This document shows, piece after piece, positions 45,965-54,426 of a DNA stretch of 64,000 nucleotides. The position numbers and the translations under genes were made by a program. The notes below the pieces were generated by a model, which was not told where the DNA came from, did no database searches, and saw only the letters and a program-made list of their open reading frames with translations. This DNA is from Terriglobia bacterium (GTDB lineage: Bacteria; Acidobacteriota; Terriglobia; Bryobacterales; Bryobacteraceae), in the NCBI GenBank assembly GCA_020073305.1, contig JAIQFK010000002.1, positions 310,001 through 374,000 of the forward strand. Direction: 5' to 3'. How positions within the stretch are numbered: position 1 is the stretch's first letter; each line of letters begins with the position of its first letter.

Positions 45965-46675
45965 ATGCGGAAGCTCATCGGCCTCACGCTGGTTGGACTG
46001 GTTTTGCTTTACGCCGTCCTCTGCGTGGGGCTCTACGCCGCCATGCGCCAGCCTCCGGAGCGCTTCGGCGCCATCATGAAGTACGTTCCCGAGACCGTGG
46101 CATTCCTGGTCCTGCCGTTTCGGCCGTTCTGGATGGTGGCCCGCGCCGGTAACCTCAATGTAGGAGACCCGGCCCCCGATTTTGCGCTGCCGGCGATGGA
46201 TCACAGCCACGTCGTGAGCCTGTCCTCCGAGTATCGGACCAAGCCGGTGGTCCTCATTTTCGGCAGCTACACCTGACCGCCCTTTCGCCGGGCGGTGCCC
46301 GCGCTCAACAAGCTGTACGAGTCGTACCGCGATCGCGTCTCGTTCTACGTGGTTTATATTCAGGAAGCCCATCCAACCGATGTCTGGCAGATGGAATCGA
46401 ACGTGAAAGACGGCGTGCTGTTCGCCTCCGCGCGTTCGGATGGAGAGCGCAGCGCAACCGCCTCGGCTTGTGTTCGCAATCTCGGCATCCACATTCCCGC
46501 CATCCTGGATGGGATCGAGAACAAAACTGAGCGCGCTTATACCGGCTGGCCCGATCGTTTGTACCTGGTCGGAACCGACGGCCGCGTCCTGTTCAAAACG
46601 GCACCGGGACCATACGGATTCTCGACACAAGGGCTGGAGAGCGCGCTTCAGCGTGTGGCGGCTAACGGAAAGTAA
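45965..46675 (+). CDS. Deiodinase-like thioredoxin-fold protein with in-frame TGA (candidate selenocysteine)
   Basis: A single frame of 237 codons interrupted by one TGA at 46274-46276 (codon 104). An N-terminal membrane segment (~4-27) is followed by a peroxiredoxin-like region (LNVGDPAPDFALPAM) and strand VVLIFGSYT ahead of the TGA. After it the frame continues PPFRRAVPALNKLYESYRDR..FYVVYIQEAHPTDVW..PAILDGIENKTERAY..PDRLYLVGTDGRVLFKTAPGPYGF. This lines up with iodothyronine deiodinases (FGSCTUPPF, YIEEAH.SD.W, LPERLYII..GRILYKG..GPW), with selenocysteine exactly at the TGA. His136 matches a deiodinase catalytic His. The cysteine two residues before U is Tyr here. Sec insertion is inferred; iodine chemistry is not implied. 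Confidence 0.8.
46289..46301 (+). promoter_or_regulatory. Bacterial SECIS-like hairpin downstream of the in-frame TGA
   Basis: CGGGC, loop GGT, GCCCG. The loop begins 18 bases after the TGA with two G residues, which fits the bacterial SECIS model (4-16 bp stem, G among the first two loop bases, loop 16-37 bases from the UGA). An alternative hairpin (CCGCCC/GGGCGG, starting directly after the TGA) competes with it. No folding calculation was run. Confidence 0.55.
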
Positions 46676-46730
46676 ACCGAGACATCAGGCAGAATGTCCG
46701 TCAACTGTAACAGTCGAAACGCGACTCCGC

Positions 46731-47120
46731 CTATTCGCAACGCAGAGCGATGACGGGATCGACGCGCGCGGCGGCGAAGGCCGGGCGCAACGCGGCGGTC
46801 AAGGCCACCAGCGCCACAACGGTGCTGGCGGCGCCCAGCATCCAGGGATCGGTGGCCTTGACGCCGTACAGCAGGCTTTGGAGTAGACGGCGGCTGGCCA
46901 GGGCCAGGGCCCACCCAAGGGGAATGCCGATGGCGCACTGCAGCGCGGTTCTCCTGAGGACCTGCCGGCGCAGGTCTTCACCCGTGGCGCCGAGCGCGAC
47001 GCGCAGGCCGAATTCACGCATGCGGCGGCTGACTGCGTACGTCGTGACGCCGAACAGGCCAGCAGCTGCCAGCCATTCGGAGATCCCGAAGAATGGCGTC
47101 CATGGTTTACCGTCAGGCAC
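46731..47120 (-). pseudogene. C-terminal remnant of an ADOP/FtsX permease
   Basis: The 129-residue frame matches only the last FtsX module of MacB-type permeases (LFGVTTYAVSRRMREFGLRVALGATGEDLRRQVLRR.., ending PAFAAARVDPVIALRCE), equivalent to the final ~120 residues of the intact permease at 9.4-11.9 kb. The first ~15 residues have no counterpart, and nothing upstream to 47432 restores the rest. The region 47121-47432 contains no recognisable gene. Confidence 0.8.
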
Positions 47121-47432
47121 GTATGGGGCCAGCGCAAACTGCCGTCGTTTGGGGCAGGTTTGAGAGTTTGTTGTCCGTTTGTGGGAACGTGCTGTGCGCC
47201 CTCGCTACGAGCGCGGTTCCACCTATGCGGCTCGGTGCGCAGAAGGCAGCAAAGGAGGCCGGATCTCCGCTCTGTCGTTGGGTTCCGCGAGCGCAACGAC
47301 GGAGGCGCGCGTCACTTATACCAGCCCAACGATGGGGCCGAGGTCCAACTCGCGAATGCCGTCTTGGGTTTTTGCCCAAATCGCCGAAGAAACAGCAAAG
47401 ACGAGTCGGGCCGAGTGAAATCCAGCTGCGAC

Positions 47433-47777
47433 TTACTTGAAATTCCGGATGGCCGCCGCTTCGTCGTCGTGCACGTCGAAGACCGTGTACAGCTTGGTGA
47501 TCTGCAGAAGATCTTTGACCCTCTTGGTCAATGACAAGAGCTTCAACTGACCGCCTTGATTCGCGACCGTCGTGAAGCCCGAAACCAGCTCGCCAATCCC
47601 CGAACTATCGATGTAGGAGACCTCGGCGAGGTTCAGCAGGATCTTCTTCTGGCCCTTGGTTACCATGTCTCGCAGCGAATCACGCAGCGCGCTCGAGCCC
47701 TCGCCCAGCGTAATGCGTCCCGCCACATCCACCACGCTCACATCTCCCACCTGGCGCGTACTTAACTTAACGCTCAC
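47433..47777 (-). CDS. STAS-domain anti-sigma-factor antagonist
   Basis: 114 residues. STAS fold with VDVAGRITLGEGSSALRDSL and the phosphorylation loop NLAEVSYIDSSGIGELVSGF, where one of the Ser residues is the expected target. Acts as an anti-anti-sigma switch: the unphosphorylated form sequesters an RsbW-like kinase. It lies 31 bases after the kinase gene on the same strand, so the two form a module. Confidence 0.92.
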   Translation of the reverse strand: MSVKLSTRQVGDVSVVDVAGRITLGEGSSALRDSLRDMVTKGQKKILLNLAEVSYIDSSGIGELVSGFTTVANQGGQLKLLSLTKRVKDLLQITKLYTVFDVHDDEAAAIRNFK

Positions 47778-47808
47778 TTCGTCAACCTCCTTGCGAATGA
47801 CTGCTCTG

Positions 47809-48249
47809 CTATTTCCTCACGAGATACTTGGTCAGGGTGACCTCGGTGCCGTTCGGGGTCAGGCGGCGAACCTGAATGTCATCCATGAATGCACGGATCA
47901 GAAAAATACCGCGGCCGCAATTGCGCAGCAGATTGTTGTCTGCCAGCGGGTCCGGCAAGGCATCCAGGTCGAAACCCTTTCCCTGATCCGAAATCACGAT
48001 GGTCAGCCGGTCAGGCCCCTTCGACACCGATACGTGAACTTTCTTGTGCGCGCTGTACTGATTCCCGTGAACCACGGCATTCACCATGGACTCGCGCACA
48101 GACATGCCAATCTTGTGCAGATCTTCTTCTTCAAAGCCGGCTTTTTGGGCTACCTCGATGACGAGGTTCTCAGCGCTATCCACGCTTTCCAGGGACGAAT
48201 CCAGAAACTGATCCACCGTTTCGGCTTCGCCGCCCGTGTTCTTGCCCAT
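47809..48249 (-). CDS. RsbW-like anti-sigma regulatory factor (serine kinase)
   Basis: 146 residues. HATPase-type ATP-binding fold: N box VRESMVNAVVHGNQYS, G1 box ISDQGKGFDLDALPDP, and G2 region NCGRGIFLIRAFMDDI. It phosphorylates its STAS partner and may hold a sigma factor. The stand-alone SpoIIE phosphatase at 27.6 kb could act on the STAS protein. No sigma factor gene is adjacent. Confidence 0.92.
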   Translation of the reverse strand: MGKNTGGEAETVDQFLDSSLESVDSAENLVIEVAQKAGFEEEDLHKIGMSVRESMVNAVVHGNQYSAHKKVHVSVSKGPDRLTIVISDQGKGFDLDALPDPLADNNLLRNCGRGIFLIRAFMDDIQVRRLTPNGTEVTLTKYLVRK

Positions 48250-48339
48250 ATTTCAAGCTGGCCCTAGCGTGGCCAAGTCGAATCGCTACAATATCCTGCC
48301 GCTGAAAGGAAAGTCAAGCGAGATCGGGCGCCCCGGCTG

Positions 48340-48981
48340 CTAATCCGCGTGCTGGTGGCTGGCCAGCCATGCCGCAACCTCCTCCGCGTGCTTGTCCGGC
48401 GGGAAGACCGGGTAGAAAACCTTCTCAATTTTTCCACCCGACAAGATGAGCGTCAGGCGCTTGAGCAGCCGCACGCCCTCAAACTCGAACGTAGGAAGCC
48501 GCAAGGCGTTCGTAAGAGCAAAATCCGCATCGCTCAGGACTTCGAACGGCAGATGCAGCCGATTCACCGCCTCCTGCTGGTAATCCGTGGTCTGCGTGCT
48601 CAAACCGAAAACCTGAGCGTTGAGCTCGCGCAGCCGCTTGTAATGGTCGCGGAACGAACAGCTCTCGGGCGTGCATCCCCGGGCGCCTGGAATCTCATCC
48701 CAACCCTTCGGGATCGGCTGGCCGGGCTTTCCTGTGCGCGGGTAGCCGTAAACCACGGTCCTCTCGCGCGCCACATCCGCCATATTGACGCGACGGTTAG
48801 CGGTCGACACCAGCGTGATCGCGGGCATCTTCATTCCCGCTAAATGCCGGCATGCTCCATCATCCACCGGCACGGGCAGATCGGACGGGATGTGGTACAG
48901 GTCGCCCTTTTTCACGGGCTCGTCTTTCCTCTGCGCCGCCAGGCCGGCCGTAGCCAAGGTGAATAGCGATCGGCGCGTCAT
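48340..48981 (-). CDS. PrxQ/BCP-like peroxiredoxin
   Basis: 213 residues with a TRR-containing hydrophobic N-terminus (possible Tat/Sec export). Typical AhpC/TSA elements are PAITLVSTANRRVNMADV and TVVYGYPRTGKP. The PrxQ-type CX4C pair lies in ARGCTPESCSFRDHYKRL, followed by QVFGLSTQTTDYQQEAVNRLHLPFEVLSD. An unusually long insertion separates strand beta from the active site. Reduces peroxides using thioredoxin-like partners. Overlaps the DUF2277 gene by 4 bases. Confidence 0.85.
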   Translation of the reverse strand: MTRRSLFTLATAGLAAQRKDEPVKKGDLYHIPSDLPVPVDDGACRHLAGMKMPAITLVSTANRRVNMADVARERTVVYGYPRTGKPGQPIPKGWDEIPGARGCTPESCSFRDHYKRLRELNAQVFGLSTQTTDYQQEAVNRLHLPFEVLSDADFALTNALRLPTFEFEGVRLLKRLTLILSGGKIEKVFYPVFPPDKHAEEVAAWLASHQHAD

Positions 48982-49229
48982 GAAAAGTCTCCGGCCGATT
49001 CGGCGCGTCCCTCCGAGCCACGCCCTGATCGTCCCTGTGACAGGCTCTCGAGAAGCCGGAGCGTGGCGCGCGCAATCTCCTTGACCGCATCGTCAAAAAC
49101 GGCCTGGTTCAGCCTGGAAGGCTTTTGGAAACCGCTGACTTTGCGTACGAACTGGAGAGCAGCGGCGGAAATCTCGTCATCGGTCGCAAGCGCGGCAGGA
49201 CGGCGGAGCACTTTGATGCTGCGGCACAT
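48978..49229 (-). CDS. DUF2277 family protein
   Basis: 83 residues. The start MCRSIKVLRRP and the core EISAAALQFVRKVSGFQKPSRLNQAVFDDAVKEIARATLRLL match DUF2277 over its length. Small cytosolic protein without known function. It is the first gene of a two-gene unit with the peroxiredoxin (ATGA overlap). Confidence 0.85.
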   Translation of the reverse strand: MCRSIKVLRRPAALATDDEISAAALQFVRKVSGFQKPSRLNQAVFDDAVKEIARATLRLLESLSQGRSGRGSEGRAESAGDFS

Positions 49230-49304
49230 AGAAGGACGAACGCCATTATCCTACACCGGGGCTCGCCCTGCGATCCGTAACTCGAATTTTGCAGCAATAA
49301 CTTG

Positions 49305-49333
49305 TTGACACCTAGAGTCGTCTGGGTTAACCC
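49305..49333 (+). promoter_or_regulatory. Possible sigma-70 promoter of the Ser/Thr kinase gene
   Basis: Consensus TTGACA, 17-base spacer, TAACCC, about 55 bases upstream of the kinase start. The -10 is weak. Confidence 0.35.
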
Positions 49334-49385
49334 CTGATACACCACGGGGGTCCGGCCGCAGTATCATAATGAAAACCTCCCCTCT

Positions 49386-52300
49386 ATGCCGGTTAAGAGA
49401 AGGATCAAAGATCGCTACGACGCCCTTGATGTCATCGGAAAAGGGGGCATGGGCCTCGTGTATAAGGCCTATGACACGGTGGTGGGGCGCGAAGTCGCGC
49501 TGAAGACGTTACGCGACTCACCCAGCAAAATGGCGCTGGATCTGTTCCGCAAAGAGTGCGGCATCCTCGCCTCCATGAGCCATCCCAACATCGTTGAGAT
49601 CTTCGACATCGGCGAGTTCGAAGAGGACGGCGCTACCAAACCCTACTTCGTCATGCCCCTTCTGCCCGGTGTGACGCTCGACCAGCTCATCCGAACTTCC
49701 AGCCAGCGGCTCAGCGTGGACCGCACGGTTGAGATCATTCTCCAGACCTGCCGGGGACTGCATGCGGCGCACGAGCGCGGCCTGGTGCATCGCGACCTCA
49801 AGCCCAGCAACATTTTTGTGATGCCCGATGACACCATCAAGATCATCGATTTCGGTGTGGCGCACATGGCTGATACCACCGCGACCATGACCGTCGCGGG
49901 CGGCACGCTCCCCTATATGGCGCCCGAGCAACTGGAAATGAAGCCGGCCTCGCCGCTCTCCGATATTTTTTCCCTCGGGGTTGTGTTCTATGAAACGCTG
50001 ACGCGCCGCCGCCCCTTCGATTTCCCCACCGAGCAGGAAACCGCTCAGGCCATCCTGCATCACATCCCGCCCGCCGCATCCGAGCTCAACCCCGCCGTGA
50101 GCCAGGTAATCAGTCGCGTCATCCATAAGGCCATAGCGAAACAGCCGTGGAACCGGTTCTCTACCGCGAAGGAGTTCGCTGACACCCTGGTGAAAGCGCA
50201 GCGCAACGAGGCCATCGAGATCTTCGATGCCACCCGCCTTGCGCCGCGCATTCAAAAAGCCAGCAAGGCGTACGAGCAGGGCAACTATCAGTTCGCCGCC
50301 GAGATTCTGAACGAGCTGGAGGCCGAGGGCCACGTGGAGACCAGCATGACGCTGCTCCGCCGGCAGCTCGATCAGGCGGTGCGCCAGAAGACCATCGTCC
50401 AACTGCTCGAGAGCGCGCGCAACTGCATGGACGAGGAAGAATACCTGCTCGCTCTGCAGAAGGTTCAGGAGATTCTTCAGCTCGATCCCGCCAATACCTC
50501 GGCCCTCACGCTCAAGAACACCATTGAGACGCGGCGCAGCGAGGCCAAGGTCGAAGAGTGGGTGAAACTGGCCCGCCAGCATCTGGAGAATAACGCCTTC
50601 GGCCATGCGCGCGATGCTTTGCAGAACCTGCTGCAGTTGCGCCCCAAGGAGACCACCGCGCTGCAGTTGCTTGCCGAAGTGGATCGCCGCGAAGAGCAGT
50701 ACGTACAAGCACGCAAGAAAAAGGAAGAGCTGTACAAACAGGCACTGGACGCCTGGCAGAACGGCGAGATGAGCTCGGCGCTCACCAAACTCGAGCGGCT
50801 GGTCGACCTCGACAAGCGCGTGCCCGACACTTCGGCGCCCGAGCGCGGCATTTCGTATCAGAATTTTTACAACCAGGTCCGCACCGAGCACGATCTCCTG
50901 CAGAGTTCCTATCAGGAAGCGCGCAAGCACCTGATGGATGGAAACTTTCCCTCGGCGCTCTCCATTTGCGAGCAGTACTTGAGCAAATACCCCGGTCACG
51001 CGTTGTTTCAGGCGCTGAAGTTCGACGTCGAGGAACGCCAGCGCCAGGAGCTGTCTTCGCGCATCGCCGAAATTGACCGCAACGTGGAGAGCGAACCCGA
51101 CATCGACCGCCGCGTCAGCATCCTCAAAGAGGCTCTGCAAACTTACCCCGGAGAACCGCATTTCGAGAAAGCTCTGCGTCTGGTGCGCGACAAGCGCGAC
51201 CTGGTGAATTCGATTGTCGCCAAGGCGCGCACCTATGACGAGCGGGCGCAGTTCACCGAGGCGCTCGGCCAGTGGGAAATCCTTCAGACCATTCACAAAC
51301 AGTATCCGGGATTGGATTTTGAAATCGACCGCGTCCGCAAGCGGCGCGACCAGCAGTCGCGTGCCGAAGCCAAAGCCCGATGGGTGGAGCAGGTGGACCG
51401 GCAACTCGAGGCGGGGGATTACGAACGCGCGATTGATCTCCTGCGCAATGCCGAGACGGAGTTCCCCGGCGATTCGGAAATGGCCGCGCTTGGCGAGTTG
51501 GCCCGGCAGAGCCAGGCGCGCGCCGTCGAAGCCGATCAGACTTTCAGACAGGGCCAGGAGCTATCCGCCCAGCGGCGATTTGACGAAGCCATCGGGCAGT
51601 TGCGGCGCGCCTCCGAGATGGACCCGCACAACCGGGTCATTCGCATGTTTCTGTTGGAGACTCTGCTGGAGCATGCGCGCGCGCTCGTGGACACGGACTG
51701 GCGTGCTGCGGAGGCGCTGAGCCGGCAGGCGCTGGAACTTGATCCCGACCACGCTTTAGCCAAGGGCGTGCGGACTATGGCGCTCGACCGCAAGCGCGAG
51801 GATGAAGTGGGCCAGTGCGTCGCCGAAGCGCGGCGTATGCAGGCGACGGGAAATGTGAAGGCCGCCCTGGCGCAGATCGAGCAGGGTCTGGCAGCATATC
51901 CTCGGGAAACGCGGCTGACGCAACTGCACGCCACCCTGTGCAAGTCGATTCCGGATCTTCAGAGCCGCGCGGAGGCAGTGGCCCGGGCTACCGCTTACAC
52001 ACACCCGGAAACCGCCGCCACATCGCCGCCTGCTGCTGCGGACACCGCTCCGGCGGGATGGGAAGAATTCGAACAGAAGTTGCGCTCCCAGACCGGAGCT
52101 TCCGTGGCGGAAACGCTCGCTGCGGCCGCTGGTGTAACGGCGGGGCCGGTTTTGTCCGAGCCGGCGGCTGACCCGAATGCCGAAACCACGGTCATCGCGC
52201 AGTCGTCCCGGGAGACCGCGGCTCCTCCATCCGGTGGCGCCCCGGCCGAGGCGCAACTCGGCGCAACCATGATGGTCCATACATCCCCCGGGACTGCGCC

Positions 52301-54404
52301 CCCTCCAGTTCCCCCGAGCGCGGCAGCGCCCGCGCCGGTCGAGCCGCCCAAGCCCGCCGCAAAACCGGTTGCCGCAAAGAAGGAATCCAAGCCAAAGATT
52401 CCATCCGGGCCGAAGCCGCCGGTTAACTGGACGGTCATCGGGGCCGCCATTGCTGCGGTGGTTGTTCTGGTCGTCGCTTTTTTCGTCGCCCGCGCGTTCC
52501 GGCCGGTTGCCATCGAGGTGCAAACGGTTCCGCCCGGCGCTACGATTCGCATCAACAGCGAAGTCCGCGGCACCAGCAATCTGTCACTCAAATTGCGCGA
52601 GGGCACCTACCAACTGAGCGCCGAAAGACAGGGCTACGTTTCGGCCAACATGCCGCTCGTCGTCAAACGCGGATCAACCGGCCTTGTCCGCATCGATCTG
52701 CAGTCCGTGGCGCCACCCGCTCCCTTGGTCGAGCTTCGGCAGGTTCTCCGGCTCTCGAGCGATCTGCAATTTGGCAAAGTGGCTGTGGATGACCAGCCGC
52801 CCGTCGAACTCACGGAAGGCCAGTTTCCCGATCAGGAACTCGCTTGGGGAAAACACACCATCGAGATCACCTCGGGTAGCGCACGCGCCACCCTCACTTT
52901 CGACGCCGCTTCCGGCCATGCGCCGGTACTAGCGGAGAACCCGAAGGCCAAGGAACTGAACGCCGTCGTGGCGACCAGCTTGGGCAACCAGGCGCACCTC
53001 CAGGCCAGCCCGTCGCCCACGCCGGTGAAGGTTACCGTGGACAACCAGGATCTGGGTGAACTAGGCGCAGGCGGGCTGGATTTGCCCGCTCTTCCTCTCG
53101 GAAATCATGAAGTGGTTCTCAATGACGGCCAGATCCGCCACACCATGACCGTAACCACCAGCCAGGCTCCCGCGCTTCAGATCCAGCTCTACTCCGACCG
53201 GAACGTGGGCTCGGTGCTGATTCACACCGGGGAAGACGACGTGACCGTTGAGGTCGATGGCAAGCCGGCCAAAAGGAAGACCAAAGCCGGGCAGGTGCGC
53301 ATCACCAATCTCTCCGTGAAGCCGCACAGCATCCGGGTGCTCAAGAACGGCTTCCTGGAGGAACCGGCGCAGACCGTTGAGATCAAGAAGGGCGAGGAAG
53401 CCAAGCTGGAATTCCCCATGCGCCCGGTTCCAACCGTTGCCGGGCTCAACATTCGTGGGGCGGCGCCGGGATTGCAGGTCAGCCTGGATCAGAAGCACGC
53501 CGGAAGCGTGGGAGCCGACGGAGGCCTCTCGCTACCCAATATCGCGCCCGGCAATCACACCATCGAGCTGACCGATGGCCACCGGCATAAACAAATCGCG
53601 AAAGATTTCAAAGCCGGCGAGACCTTGGTGCTCGGTCCTCCGGACGTGACGCTTCAAGCCGCCAAGGCGTCCGTCAAGATTACCGTCTCTCCGGCAAACG
53701 CGGCGGTCAGCTATAAGAATTCGGACGGAAGACCTCACGAAGTCCGGGGCGGAACCTTGGAACTCGAAGAAGGGCAGTACACCTTTAGCGGCAGCGCTTC
53801 CGGTTATAACGACGCCACGCAAACCGTCACCATCGCCTCCGGCAAGCCGAACAGCGTTGCCCTGACTCTCACTCCGAAATCAGGCCATCCTACTTCCGGC
53901 CCGTTGACGATGGAACAGTGGGCCCAAGCCTCCGGCTGGCAGGCAGACGGCAAGTGGTACGTGCATCACGGCGGCGGGCTGGTGCTGTATCCCACCCTGC
54001 CCAGCTCTGGCACGTTCATTTTTACAGCGCTCCGTCAGGGCGGATTCCTGGGCAAAGGCCGCATTCAATGGGTTGTTGGCTGCGTCGAAAGCAAGAGCGA
54101 CTACGTTCTGTTCGGCATCGACAAGAAGAATATCCACCGCGCCGAGCTGAGCGCTGGTAAGAAGGTGAAGGATTCCGACAAGTCCGCTCCTCTGAAGTTC
54201 CCGGCCGGTAAGGAACTGCAATACAACATCAAAGTTGAGGTCTCGCCAGGAACCGTGGTGACGAGCGTACAGCAGGGCAGCGAATGGGTTGTAGCTGACA
54301 CCTGGCAGGCTTCCGGGCTCAACCCGGCGCAAGGCAAGTTCGGATTCTATCTGCCCGGCACCGACGAACTCTATATCTCCAACTTCAGCTTCACGCCAAA
54401 ATAG
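49386..54404 (+). CDS. Large Ser/Thr protein kinase with TPR-like, membrane and PEGA regions
   Basis: 1672 residues. Kinase domain at ~11-275: glycine loop IGKGGMGLVYKAYD, Lys40 (VALKTL), HRDLKPSN with Asp137, and IDFGVAH with Asp155. Residues ~280-880 are repetitive helices (TPR/coiled-coil-like). A Pro/Ala-rich disordered stretch precedes a single membrane helix at ~1013-1037 (WTVIGAAIAAVVVLVVAFFVA). The outside portion starts with a PEGA domain (VQTVPPGATIRINSEVRGTSN), continues with further PEGA-like repeats, and ends in a jelly-roll-like domain (~1500-1672). It is likely a receptor kinase sensing envelope state. The helical part is cytosolic. Confidence 0.9.
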   Translation: MPVKRRIKDRYDALDVIGKGGMGLVYKAYDTVVGREVALKTLRDSPSKMALDLFRKECGILASMSHPNIVEIFDIGEFEEDGATKPYFVMPLLPGVTLDQLIRTSSQRLSVDRTVEIILQTCRGLHAAHERGLVHRDLKPSNIFVMPDDTIKIIDFGVAHMADTTATMTVAGGTLPYMAPEQLEMKPASPLSDIFSLGVVFYETLTRRRPFDFPTEQETAQAILHHIPPAASELNPAVSQVISRVIHKAIAKQPWNRFSTAKEFADTLVKAQRNEAIEIFDATRLAPRIQKASKAYEQGNYQFAAEILNELEAEGHVETSMTLLRRQLDQAVRQKTIVQLLESARNCMDEEEYLLALQKVQEILQLDPANTSALTLKNTIETRRSEAKVEEWVKLARQHLENNAFGHARDALQNLLQLRPKETTALQLLAEVDRREEQYVQARKKKEELYKQALDAWQNGEMSSALTKLERLVDLDKRVPDTSAPERGISYQNFYNQVRTEHDLLQSSYQEARKHLMDGNFPSALSICEQYLSKYPGHALFQALKFDVEERQRQELSSRIAEIDRNVESEPDIDRRVSILKEALQTYPGEPHFEKALRLVRDKRDLVNSIVAKARTYDERAQFTEALGQWEILQTIHKQYPGLDFEIDRVRKRRDQQSRAEAKARWVEQVDRQLEAGDYERAIDLLRNAETEFPGDSEMAALGELARQSQARAVEADQTFRQGQELSAQRRFDEAIGQLRRASEMDPHNRVIRMFLLETLLEHARALVDTDWRAAEALSRQALELDPDHALAKGVRTMALDRKREDEVGQCVAEARRMQATGNVKAALAQIEQGLAAYPRETRLTQLHATLCKSIPDLQSRAEAVARATAYTHPETAATSPPAAADTAPAGWEEFEQKLRSQTGASVAETLAAAAGVTAGPVLSEPAADPNAETTVIAQSSRETAAPPSGGAPAEAQLGATMMVHTSPGTAPPPVPPSAAAPAPVEPPKPAAKPVAAKKESKPKIPSGPKPPVNWTVIGAAIAAVVVLVVAFFVARAFRPVAIEVQTVPPGATIRINSEVRGTSNLSLKLREGTYQLSAERQGYVSANMPLVVKRGSTGLVRIDLQSVAPPAPLVELRQVLRLSSDLQFGKVAVDDQPPVELTEGQFPDQELAWGKHTIEITSGSARATLTFDAASGHAPVLAENPKAKELNAVVATSLGNQAHLQASPSPTPVKVTVDNQDLGELGAGGLDLPALPLGNHEVVLNDGQIRHTMTVTTSQAPALQIQLYSDRNVGSVLIHTGEDDVTVEVDGKPAKRKTKAGQVRITNLSVKPHSIRVLKNGFLEEPAQTVEIKKGEEAKLEFPMRPVPTVAGLNIRGAAPGLQVSLDQKHAGSVGADGGLSLPNIAPGNHTIELTDGHRHKQIAKDFKAGETLVLGPPDVTLQAAKASVKITVSPANAAVSYKNSDGRPHEVRGGTLELEEGQYTFSGSASGYNDATQTVTIASGKPNSVALTLTPKSGHPTSGPLTMEQWAQASGWQADGKWYVHHGGGLVLYPTLPSSGTFIFTALRQGGFLGKGRIQWVVGCVESKSDYVLFGIDKKNIHRAELSAGKKVKDSDKSAPLKFPAGKELQYNIKVEVSPGTVVTSVQQGSEWVVADTWQASGLNPAQGKFGFYLPGTDELYISNFSFTPK

Positions 54405-54426
54405 GAAGGCCGGTGCCGTAGACATC

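Noticed and set aside
46295-46675. Separate 126-residue gene starting at a GTG after the TGA
   Set aside because: It is the same frame as the preceding ORF, lacks its own Shine-Dalgarno, and would remove the catalytic half of a clearly continuous deiodinase-like domain.
49518-51404. 628-residue open frame antisense to the Ser/Thr kinase
   Set aside because: A shadow of a high-GC coding sequence; no recognisable domain and it lies opposite an unambiguous kinase.
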